Below, one piece after another: positions 18,744-27,679 of a stretch of DNA of 64,000 nt. Position 1 is the stretch's first letter. Every line of letters begins with the position of its first letter. Under the pieces are notes generated by a model that was given only the letters and a program-made list of their open reading frames with translations, did not search any database and had not been told where the DNA came from. A program made the translations under genes and the position numbers. Location of the stretch: NCBI RefSeq assembly GCF_900624995.1, contig NZ_UYXQ01000001.1:62001-126000 (forward strand), in the 5' to 3' direction. Origin of the DNA: Pseudomonas antarctica (GTDB lineage Bacteria; Pseudomonadota; Gammaproteobacteria; Pseudomonadales; Pseudomonadaceae).

Positions 18744-19316
18744 TTAGCGGTCGCCCGGGAACACATGGGTGCCGGGCCAACGCCGCACCGAGCGCTGGAA
18801 GAACAAGCTGTTAGGCACTTGCACCATCGCGCTATCGGAGCCCGCCTCTTCGACTTCGATCAGCGTGGTGTACAGCAGATTGATCGCGACGACCCGGCCT
18901 TTAACGCCCGGTTTGTCGACGGTATCCACCAGCTCGACGATGTCACCGAGGCGAAACGGCCCGACAGTGAAGATCAAGATCGCGCACAACAGGTTGGACA
19001 GCACCGACCACATGGCGAAGAACGCCACGGCAGCCACCGCGACAAACCCCGACAACGCCGTCCACAACACCGTGGCAGACACACCTAGACGACCCAACAC
19101 GAAGATCAACGCACCGCCCATGATCAGCCAGCGCAGGCCTCCGCGCAGCGGCATCAGCAATTGCGGTGGAAACGGGTAGCGCTCACCCAGACGGGTGAGG
19201 CCTTTGGCAACGAAACGCTGGGCAAGATAACCGGCCAACAGGATCAGCAGGATTTGCACGCCGATCCACGCAGGCTCGATCCACTGTGTCGGCAACGGCA
19301 ATTGCAGCGTTTCCAT
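18744..19316 (-). CDS. Small mechanosensitive channel, MscS family
   Basis: 190 aa. Three hydrophobic helices are followed by the pore-lining helix and beta domain of MscS (AVAFFAMWSVLSNLLCAILIF, then GPFRLGDIVELVD and VVAINLLYTTL). It is shorter than E. coli MscS and lacks most of the C-terminal cytoplasmic cage, as in the minimal members of the family. The start ATG overlaps the stop of the ABC-F gene by one base (TGATG), indicating translational coupling. Confidence 0.85.
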   Translation of the reverse strand: METLQLPLPTQWIEPAWIGVQILLILLAGYLAQRFVAKGLTRLGERYPFPPQLLMPLRGGLRWLIMGGALIFVLGRLGVSATVLWTALSGFVAVAAVAFFAMWSVLSNLLCAILIFTVGPFRLGDIVELVDTVDKPGVKGRVVAINLLYTTLIEVEEAGSDSAMVQVPNSLFFQRSVRRWPGTHVFPGDR

Positions 19317-21226
19317 CAGGACAGCGCCTCCAGCTCCGCTTGCAGGCTTTCGAGCAGTTCGAGGGCTTCCATCCAGCTTTCCTCCAACTGGCCTTCACGC
19401 ACCTTGAGCTTGGCTTGTTCAGCCAGCAGGTCGCGCAACTCGTCCTTGCGCGCAGCCTCGTACACGGCGCTGTCGCCCAGGCTGGCTTCGATCTTGGCCA
19501 GACGCTCGTGCACCTTACCCAGTTCGGCTTCCAGCTTGTCAGCTTCACGCTTGTGCGGCGCCAGTTGCTGACGCAGGGCGGCGGCGGCCTGGCGCTGGGC
19601 TTTCTTGTCGGTCTTGTCCGGGTTGACCGGCGTGTTGCTGGCCGGCGCGTTGCGCAGGCGGTACTCCGTCAACCAGCGGGCGTAGTCGTCCAGGTCGCCG
19701 TCGAACTCTTCAACTTTGCCGTCAGCCACCAGCAGGAAGTTGTCGGTGGTGCTCTTGAGCAAGTGGCGATCGTGAGACACCACCAATACCGCACCACTGA
19801 ATTCCTGCAGGGCCATGGTCAGCGCCAGACGCATTTCCAGGTCCAGGTGGTTGGTCGGTTCGTCGAGCAGCAACAGGTTCGGGCGGTCCCAGGCGATCAA
19901 CGCCAGGGCCAGTCGAGCCTTTTCGCCACCAGAGAAGTTCAGCACCGGCTCATCAATGCGCGCGCCACGGAAGTCGAAGCCGCCGAGGAAGTCACGCAAG
20001 GTCTGCTCGCGCTCGGTCGGCGCCAGGCGTTGCAGGTGCAGCAGCGGGCTGGCCTTGGCGTCGAGCGAATCCAGCTGATGCTGGGCGAAGTAGCCCACCA
20101 CCAGGTTCTCGCCACGGGTCAGGCGGCCGGCCAGAGGCTGCAATTCACCCGACAGGTTCTTGATCAGCGTCGACTTGCCCGCACCGTTAGGGCCGAGCAA
20201 ACCGATGCGCGCACCCGGCGTGAGCTGCAGCTTGACCTTCTCCAGGATGGTTTTGTCACCATACCCCAGGCGTGCATCCGAAAGGTCCAGCAAAGGGCTT
20301 GAGATCTTCACCGACTCGCGAAACACGAAGTCGAACGGCGAATCGACGTGAGCCGCCGACAGCTCTTCCATGCGCTCCAACGCCTTGATCCGGCTCTGGG
20401 CCTGACGGGCCTTGGTGGCCTGGGCCTTGAACCGGGCGATGTAGCTTTCCATGTGCGCACGTTGCGCCTGTTGCTTCTCGAAGGCCTGTTGCTGCTGGGC
20501 CAGACGCTCGGCGCGCGCACGTTCGAACGCAGTGTAGCCGCCACGGTACAGGGTGATTTTCTTCTGTTCGACGTGGGCGATGTTGTCGACCACGGCGTCG
20601 AGGAAATCCCGGTCGTGGGAAATCAGCAGCAAAGTGCCCGGGTAGCTCTTGAGGAAATCCTCCAGCCACAGGATCGCATCGAGGTCCAAGTGGTTGGTCG
20701 GCTCATCGAGCAGCAACAGGTCCGAGGGGCACATCAGCGCCTGGGCCAGGTTCAGGCGCATGCGCCAGCCACCGGAGAAGTCAGCGACCGGGCGATCCAT
20801 CTGCTCATTGGTAAAACCAAGGCCGGCAAGCATCTTGCGCGCGCGCGCGTCGGCGGTGTAGCCGTCGGCACTGTCGAGTTCCGAGTGCAGGCGGGCCTGG
20901 GCGGCGCCGTCCTGGGCTTTTTCAGCCTCGGCGAGGTCGTGTTGCACCTCACGCAGACGCAGGTCGCCATCGAGCACGTAGTCGATCGCAATGCGGTCCA
21001 GGGTGTCGATCTCCTGGCGCATATGGGCGATGCGCCAGTCGGCGGGCAGCAGGCAGTCCCCGGAGTCCGGGGTCAGCTCACCGAGCAACAGGGCGAACAA
21101 CGTGGATTTGCCGGCGCCGTTGGCACCGATCAGGCCGGCTTTGTGACCGGCGTGCAGAGTCAGCTCGGCGTCTTCAAGAAGACGTTGCGGGCCACGCTGT
21201 AATGTTAGGCTTTGAAGTCGGATCAT
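19316..21226 (-). CDS. ABC-F family ATPase (YheS-like)
   Basis: 636 aa with two ATP-binding cassettes and no membrane segments. First Walker A GANGAGKST, signature FSGGW and Walker B LLLLDEPTNHLD; second Walker A GPNGAGKST, signature FSGGEKARL and again LLLDEPTNHLD. A charged linker separates them and a Lys/Glu-rich coiled coil forms the C-terminus. ABC-F proteins bind the ribosome E site and relieve stalled translation; this length and domain order fit YheS. The frame is open upstream to 21538, but MIRLQSLTLQRG at 21226 is the family start. Confidence 0.93.
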   Translation of the reverse strand: MIRLQSLTLQRGPQRLLEDAELTLHAGHKAGLIGANGAGKSTLFALLLGELTPDSGDCLLPADWRIAHMRQEIDTLDRIAIDYVLDGDLRLREVQHDLAEAEKAQDGAAQARLHSELDSADGYTADARARKMLAGLGFTNEQMDRPVADFSGGWRMRLNLAQALMCPSDLLLLDEPTNHLDLDAILWLEDFLKSYPGTLLLISHDRDFLDAVVDNIAHVEQKKITLYRGGYTAFERARAERLAQQQQAFEKQQAQRAHMESYIARFKAQATKARQAQSRIKALERMEELSAAHVDSPFDFVFRESVKISSPLLDLSDARLGYGDKTILEKVKLQLTPGARIGLLGPNGAGKSTLIKNLSGELQPLAGRLTRGENLVVGYFAQHQLDSLDAKASPLLHLQRLAPTEREQTLRDFLGGFDFRGARIDEPVLNFSGGEKARLALALIAWDRPNLLLLDEPTNHLDLEMRLALTMALQEFSGAVLVVSHDRHLLKSTTDNFLLVADGKVEEFDGDLDDYARWLTEYRLRNAPASNTPVNPDKTDKKAQRQAAAALRQQLAPHKREADKLEAELGKVHERLAKIEASLGDSAVYEAARKDELRDLLAEQAKLKVREGQLEESWMEALELLESLQAELEALS

Positions 21227-21276
21227 AATGGCGGCGGAGTCTACCAGCTTCGTTGGCCGCTGGCTTGGGTGTGAAT

Positions 21277-21741
21277 ATGTGCGCTGACCTGTGGAGCTTT
21301 GCCCTCTCGACTTACGCCCGCTCAGGGTGCGAAGCCGCTTGCCTGCGCTTGCAGGCGCAAGGCGCGAATGTGTGCCTGTTGCTCTGTGGCGCGTGGCTGG
21401 AACAGCGCGGCGTGACGCCGACGCCCGAACGCATGCAGGCGCTGCAGGACATTGCGCGGCCGTGGCAGAAAGAAGTGGTCGAACCATTACGACAGGTGCG
21501 CGTGCAGTGGCGAGCCATGGCGCAGCAGGATGAGCCATTGGCGGCGTTACGCGAACGGGTCAAAGCCCTGGAGCAGGAGGCGGAACGGCAGTTGCTGACG
21601 CGGCTGGAGACGCTAACGCAAGCATGGCCGATCGGAGAAAGCGAGGATCAACAAGGATGGCTTGAAGGCTTGGCGACCGAAGCCGCCAACCTTGACCACG
21701 ACGCGCTGCAATCGCTGCGCGCCATGGCCACCGGCACTTAG
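21277..21741 (+). CDS. TIGR02444 family protein
   Basis: 155 aa from ATG 21277 (MCADLWSFALSTYARSG). The protein is soluble, largely helical, with an ACLRLQAQGANVCLLLCGAWL core, and matches the small TIGR02444 family common in Pseudomonas. Function unknown. It is divergent from the ABC-F gene by about 50 bp and overlaps the algP 3' end by 4 bp tail-to-tail. Confidence 0.75.
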   Translation: MCADLWSFALSTYARSGCEAACLRLQAQGANVCLLLCGAWLEQRGVTPTPERMQALQDIARPWQKEVVEPLRQVRVQWRAMAQQDEPLAALRERVKALEQEAERQLLTRLETLTQAWPIGESEDQQGWLEGLATEAANLDHDALQSLRAMATGT

Positions 21742-22922
21742 GAAGCGCTGGTTGGGGTGGTGCTTGGCGCTACCGGTGCAGGGGTGCTGCTGGCCGATGC
21801 GGTTGGCGCGGTGGACGCGGCCGGGGTAGCAGCCGGAGCTGCTGGCTTGGCAGCAGCTGGTTTTGCCGCTGGTTTTACAGCAGCAGGTTTGGCAGCTGGC
21901 TTAGCGGCTGGTTTCGCAGCAGCAGGTTTGGCAGCTGGCTTGGCGGCTGGTTTTGCAGCAGCAGGTTTGGCAGCTGGCTTGGCGGCCGGTTTTGCAGCAG
22001 CAGGTTTGGCAGCTGGCTTGGCGGCCGGTTTTGCAGCAGCCGTTTTAGCCGCTGGCTTGGCGGCCGGTTTTGCAGCAGCCGTTTTAGCCGCTGGCTTGGC
22101 GGCTGGTTTCGCAGCAGCCGTTTTAGCCGCTGGCTTGGCGGCTGGTTTCGCAGCAGCAGTTTTAGCCGCTGGCTTGGCGGCCGGTTTTGCAGCAGCCGTT
22201 TTGGCAGCTGGCTTAGCGGCTGGTTTTGCAGCAGCAGGTTTGGCAGCTGGCTTGGCGGCTGGTTTTGCAGCAGCCGTTTTGGCAACTGGCTTGGCGGCTG
22301 GTTTTGCAGCAGCCGTTTTGGCAGTTGGCTTGGCGGCTGGTTTTGCAGCAGCCGTTTTGGCAGCTGGCTTGGCGGCTGGTTTTGCAGCAGCCGTTTTGGC
22401 AGTTGGCTTGGCGGCTGGTTTTGCAGCAGCCGTTTTGGCAGCTGGCTTGGCGACTGGTTTTGCCGCAGCCGTTTTGGCAGTTGGCTTGGCCGAAGCTTTC
22501 GACGCAACAGCTTTTGCTGGCGTGCGAGCGCCCAGTACTTTAGCCACAGCTTCTTTCACACGACCAACGCCCTGGGCCAGTTTCAGGCTTTCCTGAGCAT
22601 CGCGTTTGAGTTGAGAAATGTAGGTGCGGGTTTCAGCTTGGCGATCCTTGAGGGCGTCCAACAGGTCCTCAAGTTCTTTGACAGCGTCTTTGGCTTTGGC
22701 TTGTGCCTTAGCCTTGCCGGCAGTCGCGGCGTCTTGCAGTTTGGTGCGGGATTTGTGCAGCTTTTCTTGCGCTTTACCGCGTTGTTTTTCCAGTTTGGCG
22801 AGCAGTTTTTCTGCATCAGCCAAGGCTTGGGAACACGCGCTTTCCAGATGTTCGAGCAAGCTGCCCGAAAGTTGTTGGAGTAAATGCAACGGGGTATTTA
22901 CAGGCTTCTGTTTGGCCGACAT
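21738..22922 (-). CDS. algP: AlgP, histone H1-like alginate regulator
   Basis: 394 aa. Residues 1-130 form a helical, charged N-domain (LLEHLESACSQALADAEKLL, KELEDLLDALKDRQAETR). Residues 146-358 are a low-complexity Lys/Pro/Ala tail built from a 13-residue repeat of the form KPAAKPAAKTAAA, and the end is Ala/Pro/Ser/Thr-rich without lysine. AlgP (AlgR3) of P. aeruginosa is a histone-like DNA-binding protein affecting algD transcription. Its linkage to algQ and algR is as expected. The tail length is likely to vary between strains because of the underlying tandem DNA repeat. Confidence 0.93.
   Translation of the reverse strand: MSAKQKPVNTPLHLLQQLSGSLLEHLESACSQALADAEKLLAKLEKQRGKAQEKLHKSRTKLQDAATAGKAKAQAKAKDAVKELEDLLDALKDRQAETRTYISQLKRDAQESLKLAQGVGRVKEAVAKVLGARTPAKAVASKASAKPTAKTAAAKPVAKPAAKTAAAKPAAKPTAKTAAAKPAAKPAAKTAAAKPAAKPTAKTAAAKPAAKPVAKTAAAKPAAKPAAKPAAAKPAAKPAAKTAAAKPAAKPAAKTAAAKPAAKPAAKTAAAKPAAKPAAKTAAAKPAAKPAAKTAAAKPAAKPAAKPAAAKPAAKPAAKPAAAKPAAKPAAKPAAAKPAAKPAAKPAAVKPAAKPAAAKPAAPAATPAASTAPTASASSTPAPVAPSTTPTSAS
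21849..22487. repeat. In-frame 39-bp tandem repeat array inside algP
   Basis: About 640 bp encoding 15 full copies of a 13-codon unit plus partial copies at both ends. Copies differ mainly at one or two positions (Thr, Val or Pro replacing Ala or Thr). Because the unit is a multiple of three, gain or loss of copies keeps the gene in frame. The composition also leaves long open frames on both strands, which I treat as artefacts. Confidence 0.92.
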
Positions 22923-23080
22923 GGTTTACCTCCTGGCTGACGTGGGTGCGGCTCATACTAGCCCTCTGCTCTTACCGCCGCTAGGGCATGTTGACAGTAT
23001 CGTTTGCCTTGCGTTGCACCGCGCGAAAATTCTTATCGAGATAACGAAAACCCACGACACTTTTTACGCACTCACACTGG

Positions 23081-23086
23081 CATAAT
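23081..23086 (+). promoter_or_regulatory. Extended -10 promoter candidate for the FKBP gene
   Basis: TGGCATAAT carries an extended -10 (TG-N) with hexamer CATAAT at 23081-23086, leaving a leader of about 22 nt to ATG 23115. No good -35 was seen, which is usual for extended -10 promoters. Confidence 0.35.
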
Positions 23087-23114
23087 CCGTCGCACTTTCG
23101 GCGGGAGAATACTC

Positions 23115-23792
23115 ATGTCGCGTCACCTTTTTTTAGTGCTTGGCTTGGTGGTTTTTGCAGCCAATGCGGGTGAGCAATCGCCGCCCAAAACAACTGCCAA
23201 CGACTCACACGACCTCGCCTACAGTCTTGGGGCCAGCCTCGGCGAACGTTTGCGCCAGGAAGTCCCCGACCTGCAGATCCAAGCCTTGCTCGACGGCCTC
23301 AAGCAAGCCTACCAAGGCAAGCCACTGGCGCTGGACAACGCGCGCATCGAGCAGATTCTCGCCCAGCACGAAGCACAAACCGCCGCAGACGCTCAGGCGC
23401 CACAAAGCGAAAAAGCACTCGCCGCAGAGCAACAATTTTTAACCAAGGAAAAAGCCGCAAGCGGCGTGCGTGAACTAGCGGATGGCATCCTGCTTACGGA
23501 ACTCACGCCAGGCAGCGGCAGCAAGCCGTTAGCCAGTGATGAGGTGCACGTGAACTACGTGGGGCGATTACCCGATGGAACCGTCTTCGACAAAAGTACG
23601 CAGCCGCAATGGTTTCGCCTGGACAGCGTGATCAGCGGCTGGACCAGTGCCCTGCAGCAGATGCCGGTGGGCGCTAAATGGCGGCTGGTCATTCCATCTG
23701 CCCAAGCCTACGGCGCCGACGGTGCGGGTGAGTTGATACCACCGTATACGCCACTGGTGTTCGAGATCGAATTGCTAGGTACCCGCCACTGA
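23115..23792 (+). CDS. FKBP-type peptidyl-prolyl isomerase, periplasmic
   Basis: 225 aa. ATG 23115 follows GGGAGA and starts a signal peptide (LFLVLGLVVFAANA). An FKBP_N-type dimerisation domain (SHDLAYSLGASLGERLRQEVPDLQ) is followed by a C-terminal FKBP domain: DEVHVNYVGRLPDGTVFDKS, VISGWTSALQQMPVGAKWRLVIPS and AYGADGAGELIPPYTPLVFEIELL. This is the FkpA/FklB/MIP layout; it would catalyse proline isomerisation during folding of exported proteins. The frame is open upstream to 23004 but those residues are not signal-like. Confidence 0.9.
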   Translation: MSRHLFLVLGLVVFAANAGEQSPPKTTANDSHDLAYSLGASLGERLRQEVPDLQIQALLDGLKQAYQGKPLALDNARIEQILAQHEAQTAADAQAPQSEKALAAEQQFLTKEKAASGVRELADGILLTELTPGSGSKPLASDEVHVNYVGRLPDGTVFDKSTQPQWFRLDSVISGWTSALQQMPVGAKWRLVIPSAQAYGADGAGELIPPYTPLVFEIELLGTRH

Positions 23793-23798
23793 CCCAAT

Positions 23799-23830
23799 AA
23801 AAAACGGTGCGCCATGCGCACCGTTTTTTT
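23799..23830. terminator. Bidirectional intrinsic terminator
   Basis: GC-rich stem ACGGTGCGC / GCGCACCGT flanked by A5 on one side and T7 on the other, between the convergent FKBP and algQ genes. It works as a terminator in both directions. Confidence 0.9.
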
Positions 23831-23846
23831 ATCTTGCCGCCGAGGT

Positions 23847-24305
23847 TCAGGCCTGGGTGGCCGCCTCTTCCTTATGGGCGTTATGCAGCACTTCGATCAG
23901 GCAGTCTTCCAGTTCGAAACGCTCATGCAGCAACCCACCAAGCTCTTTGAATTTTTCCGCAACACATTTGCCTGCATCACACAGGTCGGTAAACGCCAGC
24001 AGCTTTTCGGTGATGACATCGATTCGCGGGTAAAGCGTCTCGGCCAAGTCCAGACCACGCTGATCATCAAAAGCTTCCGCCTCTTTGGTCAGTTGTTCGT
24101 AGACGCCGAAATGGCCGGCAGACACGTAGTCCACCAACACACCACAGAATTCCTGCAACGGTTCGCGATTTTCAGCCAGTGCCTCAGGCTTGGCGCCGAG
24201 AGCATCAAAGGCCCGAACCAGTTCGTGACGTGCCTTCAACCAGCTGTCGATCAGCTTGTGCACCCCACCCCAGCGTTCCTGAGCATTCTGACAACTTTCC
24301 AGCAT
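23847..24305 (-). CDS. algQ: Rsd/AlgQ anti-sigma70 factor
   Basis: 152 aa helical protein of the Rsd/AlgQ family ([62 protein letters not shown]). It binds region 4 of RpoD and shifts RNA polymerase toward alternative sigma factors; in P. aeruginosa it positively affects alginate and siderophore genes. Position between algP and the dsbB-hem genes matches the conserved locus. The downstream terminator is shared with the FKBP gene. Confidence 0.94.
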   Translation of the reverse strand: MLESCQNAQERWGGVHKLIDSWLKARHELVRAFDALGAKPEALAENREPLQEFCGVLVDYVSAGHFGVYEQLTKEAEAFDDQRGLDLAETLYPRIDVITEKLLAFTDLCDAGKCVAEKFKELGGLLHERFELEDCLIEVLHNAHKEEAATQA

Positions 24306-24516
24306 GATGATCTCTCTTCCCTATAGGGGGGCGCTGCCGCTCTGTGCCCGCGCAACACTTCAAGGATAAAGCGGCAGCCGGACAAGGCCGCATCTGACAA
24401 ACGGTTTCGATAATGCGTGCGGGCCAGATTATGCCCGCATGACTATGGCTTCAAGGTACGCAGGAGAGAAAGTTCATACAAGTGTTTAATCCCGTCCTAC
24501 GCACTGTGACGTGTTT

Positions 24517-25041
24517 TTACGGGCTCGCAAGGCCTAAACGGCGGCTCAGCAACAATGAAGAAAACTGCGTAATACCCAGGATCAACATCGCCACAAAGAA
24601 CAGCAAGCTCCACTCGGGAAGGCTCAGGTCAAACAGTGTCCAGTTGATCTCTGCGCAGTCGACGGTGCCTTTGACCGTTAACTGCAGTGCTTGCCACATC
24701 GACAGGTTTTCAATCATGTACTGCAGACTCGGCCAGCAATCCGCGGCCTGCTCCGCTGCGGCATTTTGTAGCAGCACCTGGCGCACGGCAGTGATAGCTC
24801 CGAGTAATGTACACCCCATGCTGGCCAGCCAGTAGAAATAGGCCGCAGAGGAGCGCTTGGGATTATGAATCGCAGCAACCAGATTGATCAGCGTGAAGGT
24901 TGCCAGAAAGATGCGTTGCACCTGGCAAAGGAAACACGGACGGAGCAGCGCGCCATACTCGAGATAAAAAGACGCACCCAACGTCAGCGCACCAGCCATG
25001 AACGCCAGGAGAAACAAGGAGCGTGAAGGGGCCAAAGACAT
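24517..25041 (-). CDS. dsbB: Disulfide bond formation protein B (DsbB/DsbH)
   Basis: 174 aa, four membrane helices. Two periplasmic cysteine pairs are visible: CFLC in RPCFLCQVQR, and the pair in ADCWPSLQY ... GTVDCAEINW. DsbB reoxidises DsbA and passes electrons to quinone. The gene next to algQ in P. aeruginosa is called dsbH, one of two DsbB homologues there. ATG 25041 (MSLAPSRSLFLL) is preferred over the longer frame starting at 25101 because the first helix follows directly. Confidence 0.9.
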   Translation of the reverse strand: MSLAPSRSLFLLAFMAGALTLGASFYLEYGALLRPCFLCQVQRIFLATFTLINLVAAIHNPKRSSAAYFYWLASMGCTLLGAITAVRQVLLQNAAAEQAADCWPSLQYMIENLSMWQALQLTVKGTVDCAEINWTLFDLSLPEWSLLFFVAMLILGITQFSSLLLSRRLGLASP

Positions 25042-25277
25042 TGTTATCCGTACCGCAAGAGATAGGCCGTTACGGTAGAGGAAAGGCCCGACCCCTTTCA
25101 ATACACGCTAGAGCAGACAATTCCGCGAGAGCATAGGGATATGCCGTCAGAAACTGGATGACTTCAAGCTGCTAGCAGTAGGAATTTACTGCGCAGCGTT
25201 TTAGACCCCGTGTTTAGAAGGCAATGGACGGTTGGCCCATAGAAGCATCTGAGCCAACCTTCGTCCTCTTTCCTACT

Positions 25278-26519
25278 TCAAACTCGCGCAGGCGCTGGCA
25301 ACGGTGATGCCAGCAAACGGCTGTCCAACAGGCCCAGGCCTTCCTGGAATAATTGATTGCTGCGCTCGGTGTCGCCCAATTGAGCCAGCAGACGCGCCAG
25401 CTCAGCACAGGCTTCAGGATTGCGCTGCACCTGCAGGCTGCTTTCCAAATAATCCCGCGCCTTGCCCCATAAACTGTTTTGCAGGCAAAGACGGCCCAGG
25501 GTCAACAGCAAGCTGGCATCGCCCGAATGATCCTTCAGCCAACCCTCGGCAAATTTCAATTGCCGGGCCGGGTCTGCACCACGCAGCAAGCCGTAAAGTC
25601 GAATCAAATGACTGTCATAACCGCGCTTGATTGCGCCGCGCAGCACTTCTTCAGCCTTGGCATCGGCACCCAATCGTCGCAGCTGCTCAGCGTACGCCAG
25701 CACCAGTTGCGGCTCCTGGCGCTGCGCGGATGTCAGTTGCTCCCATGCCCGGTCCAGAGACTGCAAACCGGCTTCGCCCTGCTCTTCACGCAGAGCAGCC
25801 AGGCCGAGGTTTTCGCCCCAGGCACGGCGCTCCAGCTCAGCCAATTCGCTGGCGGGAAGGACTTTGTCCTTACGCAACTCCGGCAGCAGACGAATCACCG
25901 CCGACCAATCGCCCCGCTGTTGATGCAAGCGCTGCAACTGACGCAACACCTGCGGGTTATGCGGATGACGCTCATGCATCGCTTGCAGCGTGACCAGCGC
26001 ACCTTCAGTGTCTGCGCGGTCCATCTGCAATTGTGCATGGCTCAAAGCGATGGCCAGCTCAGCCTGGGGCTGACGCTCCAGGGCGCGCTCCAGAAAACCG
26101 TCAGACTCTTCATAACGGCCCTGCTCATTAGCTGCACGCGCTGCGCCAAGGTAGTAAAGCAACGGCTGACGCTCTGCTTCGGCGGCACGGTACAGGTGGC
26201 GTTCGGCACTGGCCCAGCGACCTTCGGCGAGGTCCATCTGGCCCTGCTCAATCGCTATCTGTACCCGGCGGCTGCGGTTGCGCCGCGACCAAGGGTTAAC
26301 CACCCCGCCAGAGGTGGTAACCAGGCTAATCAGCACACGGACCAGGTAGATCACCAGGACCACCGCAAACACCGCCACCAGTGTGGCCCACAGGCTCGAC
26401 TCGTAATGCAGCAGATGCGGGTAGGTAATCAGCACGTAACCGGTGTGTTTCGAAATACCCACGGCCAGTGCCAGGGCGATTGCAATCGCCAGCACCAAAA
26501 TCACATAGAAACGCTTCAT
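25278..26519 (-). CDS. hemY: HemY, haem biosynthesis-associated TPR protein
   Basis: 413 aa. Two N-terminal membrane helices with a periplasmic turn (HemY_N, up to about residue 68) are followed by a cytoplasmic TPR region (LYYLGAARAANEQGRYEESDGFLERAL; LLLTLGRLCLQNSLWGKARDYLESSL). This is the gammaproteobacterial HemY, unrelated to the protoporphyrinogen oxidase of the same name. Last gene of hemC-D-X-Y, 5 nt after hemX. Downstream, 25230-25259 holds a weak inverted repeat GGTTGGC/GCCAACC without a T-run. Confidence 0.93.
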   Translation of the reverse strand: MKRFYVILVLAIAIALALAVGISKHTGYVLITYPHLLHYESSLWATLVAVFAVVLVIYLVRVLISLVTTSGGVVNPWSRRNRSRRVQIAIEQGQMDLAEGRWASAERHLYRAAEAERQPLLYYLGAARAANEQGRYEESDGFLERALERQPQAELAIALSHAQLQMDRADTEGALVTLQAMHERHPHNPQVLRQLQRLHQQRGDWSAVIRLLPELRKDKVLPASELAELERRAWGENLGLAALREEQGEAGLQSLDRAWEQLTSAQRQEPQLVLAYAEQLRRLGADAKAEEVLRGAIKRGYDSHLIRLYGLLRGADPARQLKFAEGWLKDHSGDASLLLTLGRLCLQNSLWGKARDYLESSLQVQRNPEACAELARLLAQLGDTERSNQLFQEGLGLLDSRLLASPLPAPARV

Positions 26520-26524
26520 CCGCT

Positions 26525-27640
26525 CTACTCCTTGGCCGCCGGCGTGCCCGCCGAAGCCTTGGCTTCATCGGCAGAAAGATGACGACGCTCAAGATAGGCC
26601 TGCACGGCCGCCAAACTCGAAGCCAGGTCCGGCGTGACCACGGAAACGGCCTTGGGCTCAAGCTCGGCAATCCGCGCAAGGATCGCCTTGCTCTGCGGGT
26701 TGTCCTGATTGAAGTTGTCCTGCAGCACGCTGCGCGCTTCACCCAAGGAACGGCTGTACACCGCCGTCTCACCATTGAGCGCGGCCCATTGCGCTTGCTC
26801 CAAGGCGAGGCTCAAGGCCAGGCGTACCTGGCTCAAGCCTTGGCCGGCGAGCAGCGGGCGAATGTTATCGTCAGGGTTGAAGTCGATGCGGAAGTAGCGG
26901 GAAATCTGCTCCCACCATTGGCTCCAGCGGCTGTCCGTATCAGTGGTCGGGCGACCTTGGGAAGCCGGCTCGGTGAGCTGGTATTGCGGTGCGATCGCGG
27001 CCAACTGCACGACCTGATCACGCAAGGCCGCCAGTTGCAGGTACAGCCCGGTACGATCCGGCTGCTCGGTGCTGCGCAGTGCGGCGAGGCTCTTGGCCAA
27101 CTGCTCACGCGCGGCATACGCGCCGGGGTCGCTCTGCTCACGCAGAATTTCATCGGCGCCCTGAACCAGCGACTGGGCACTGTTGATGTCCTGCAGGGCA
27201 GACAGACGCAAGCTGGCCAGGCGGATCAAGTGTTCCGCTTCGGCCAGGCGCCAGTCCTGGCGGCTGGCACCCAGCACGGTTTCCAGGCGCTGGCTGAGAC
27301 GCTGCTGATCACCCTGCAGTTGCGCTACCAGGCGGCGACGCTCCTCCAACTCATTCGCTGCGGGCAATTGCGCCAGCCGAGCGGCCAGTTGTTGCTGGCT
27401 CTGCTTGAGCGACTGGGATTGATCATCAAGGGTCTGCACCTGGCCCAGCTGCTGCTGGCTGCTGGCTTGCAGGGCGCGGACCTGCCAGATGCCCCAACCG
27501 CCGGCGGCAACACCTGCGGCACCCAGTAATAGGGCTACGATTACCAGGCCATTGCCACGGCGTGGCGCGGTGACCGGTGACTCAACCGGCGCATCAAGTG
27601 CGGGCTGGGTTTCATCTTTAGGCAAGGCTGTTTCGCTCAC
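26525..27640 (-). CDS. hemX: HemX, uroporphyrinogen-III C-methyltransferase-like protein
   Basis: 371 aa. Short acidic cytoplasmic N-terminus, one membrane helix (GLVIVALLLGAAGVAAGGWGIWQV), then a long periplasmic coiled-coil rich in Gln/Leu (LGQVQTLDDQSQSLKQSQQQ; LEERRRLVAQLQGDQQRL) and a C-terminal helical domain. The family carries the methyltransferase name in databases, but the catalytic CobA/SUMT domain is not visible, so a structural or regulatory role in haem synthesis is more likely. 39 nt downstream of hemD. Confidence 0.9.
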   Translation of the reverse strand: MSETALPKDETQPALDAPVESPVTAPRRGNGLVIVALLLGAAGVAAGGWGIWQVRALQASSQQQLGQVQTLDDQSQSLKQSQQQLAARLAQLPAANELEERRRLVAQLQGDQQRLSQRLETVLGASRQDWRLAEAEHLIRLASLRLSALQDINSAQSLVQGADEILREQSDPGAYAAREQLAKSLAALRSTEQPDRTGLYLQLAALRDQVVQLAAIAPQYQLTEPASQGRPTTDTDSRWSQWWEQISRYFRIDFNPDDNIRPLLAGQGLSQVRLALSLALEQAQWAALNGETAVYSRSLGEARSVLQDNFNQDNPQSKAILARIAELEPKAVSVVTPDLASSLAAVQAYLERRHLSADEAKASAGTPAAKE

Positions 27641-27679
27641 GTATCCGTCCTTTGCGTATCAGAGAGTGGGGCGGCAGCC

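Noticed and set aside
21757-22596. 279-codon plus-strand frame of LAAGFAAA repeats opposite algP
   Set aside because: Product of the 39-bp repeat read backwards; no stop codons arise because of composition. AlgP on the minus strand has a non-repetitive N-domain and fits a known family.
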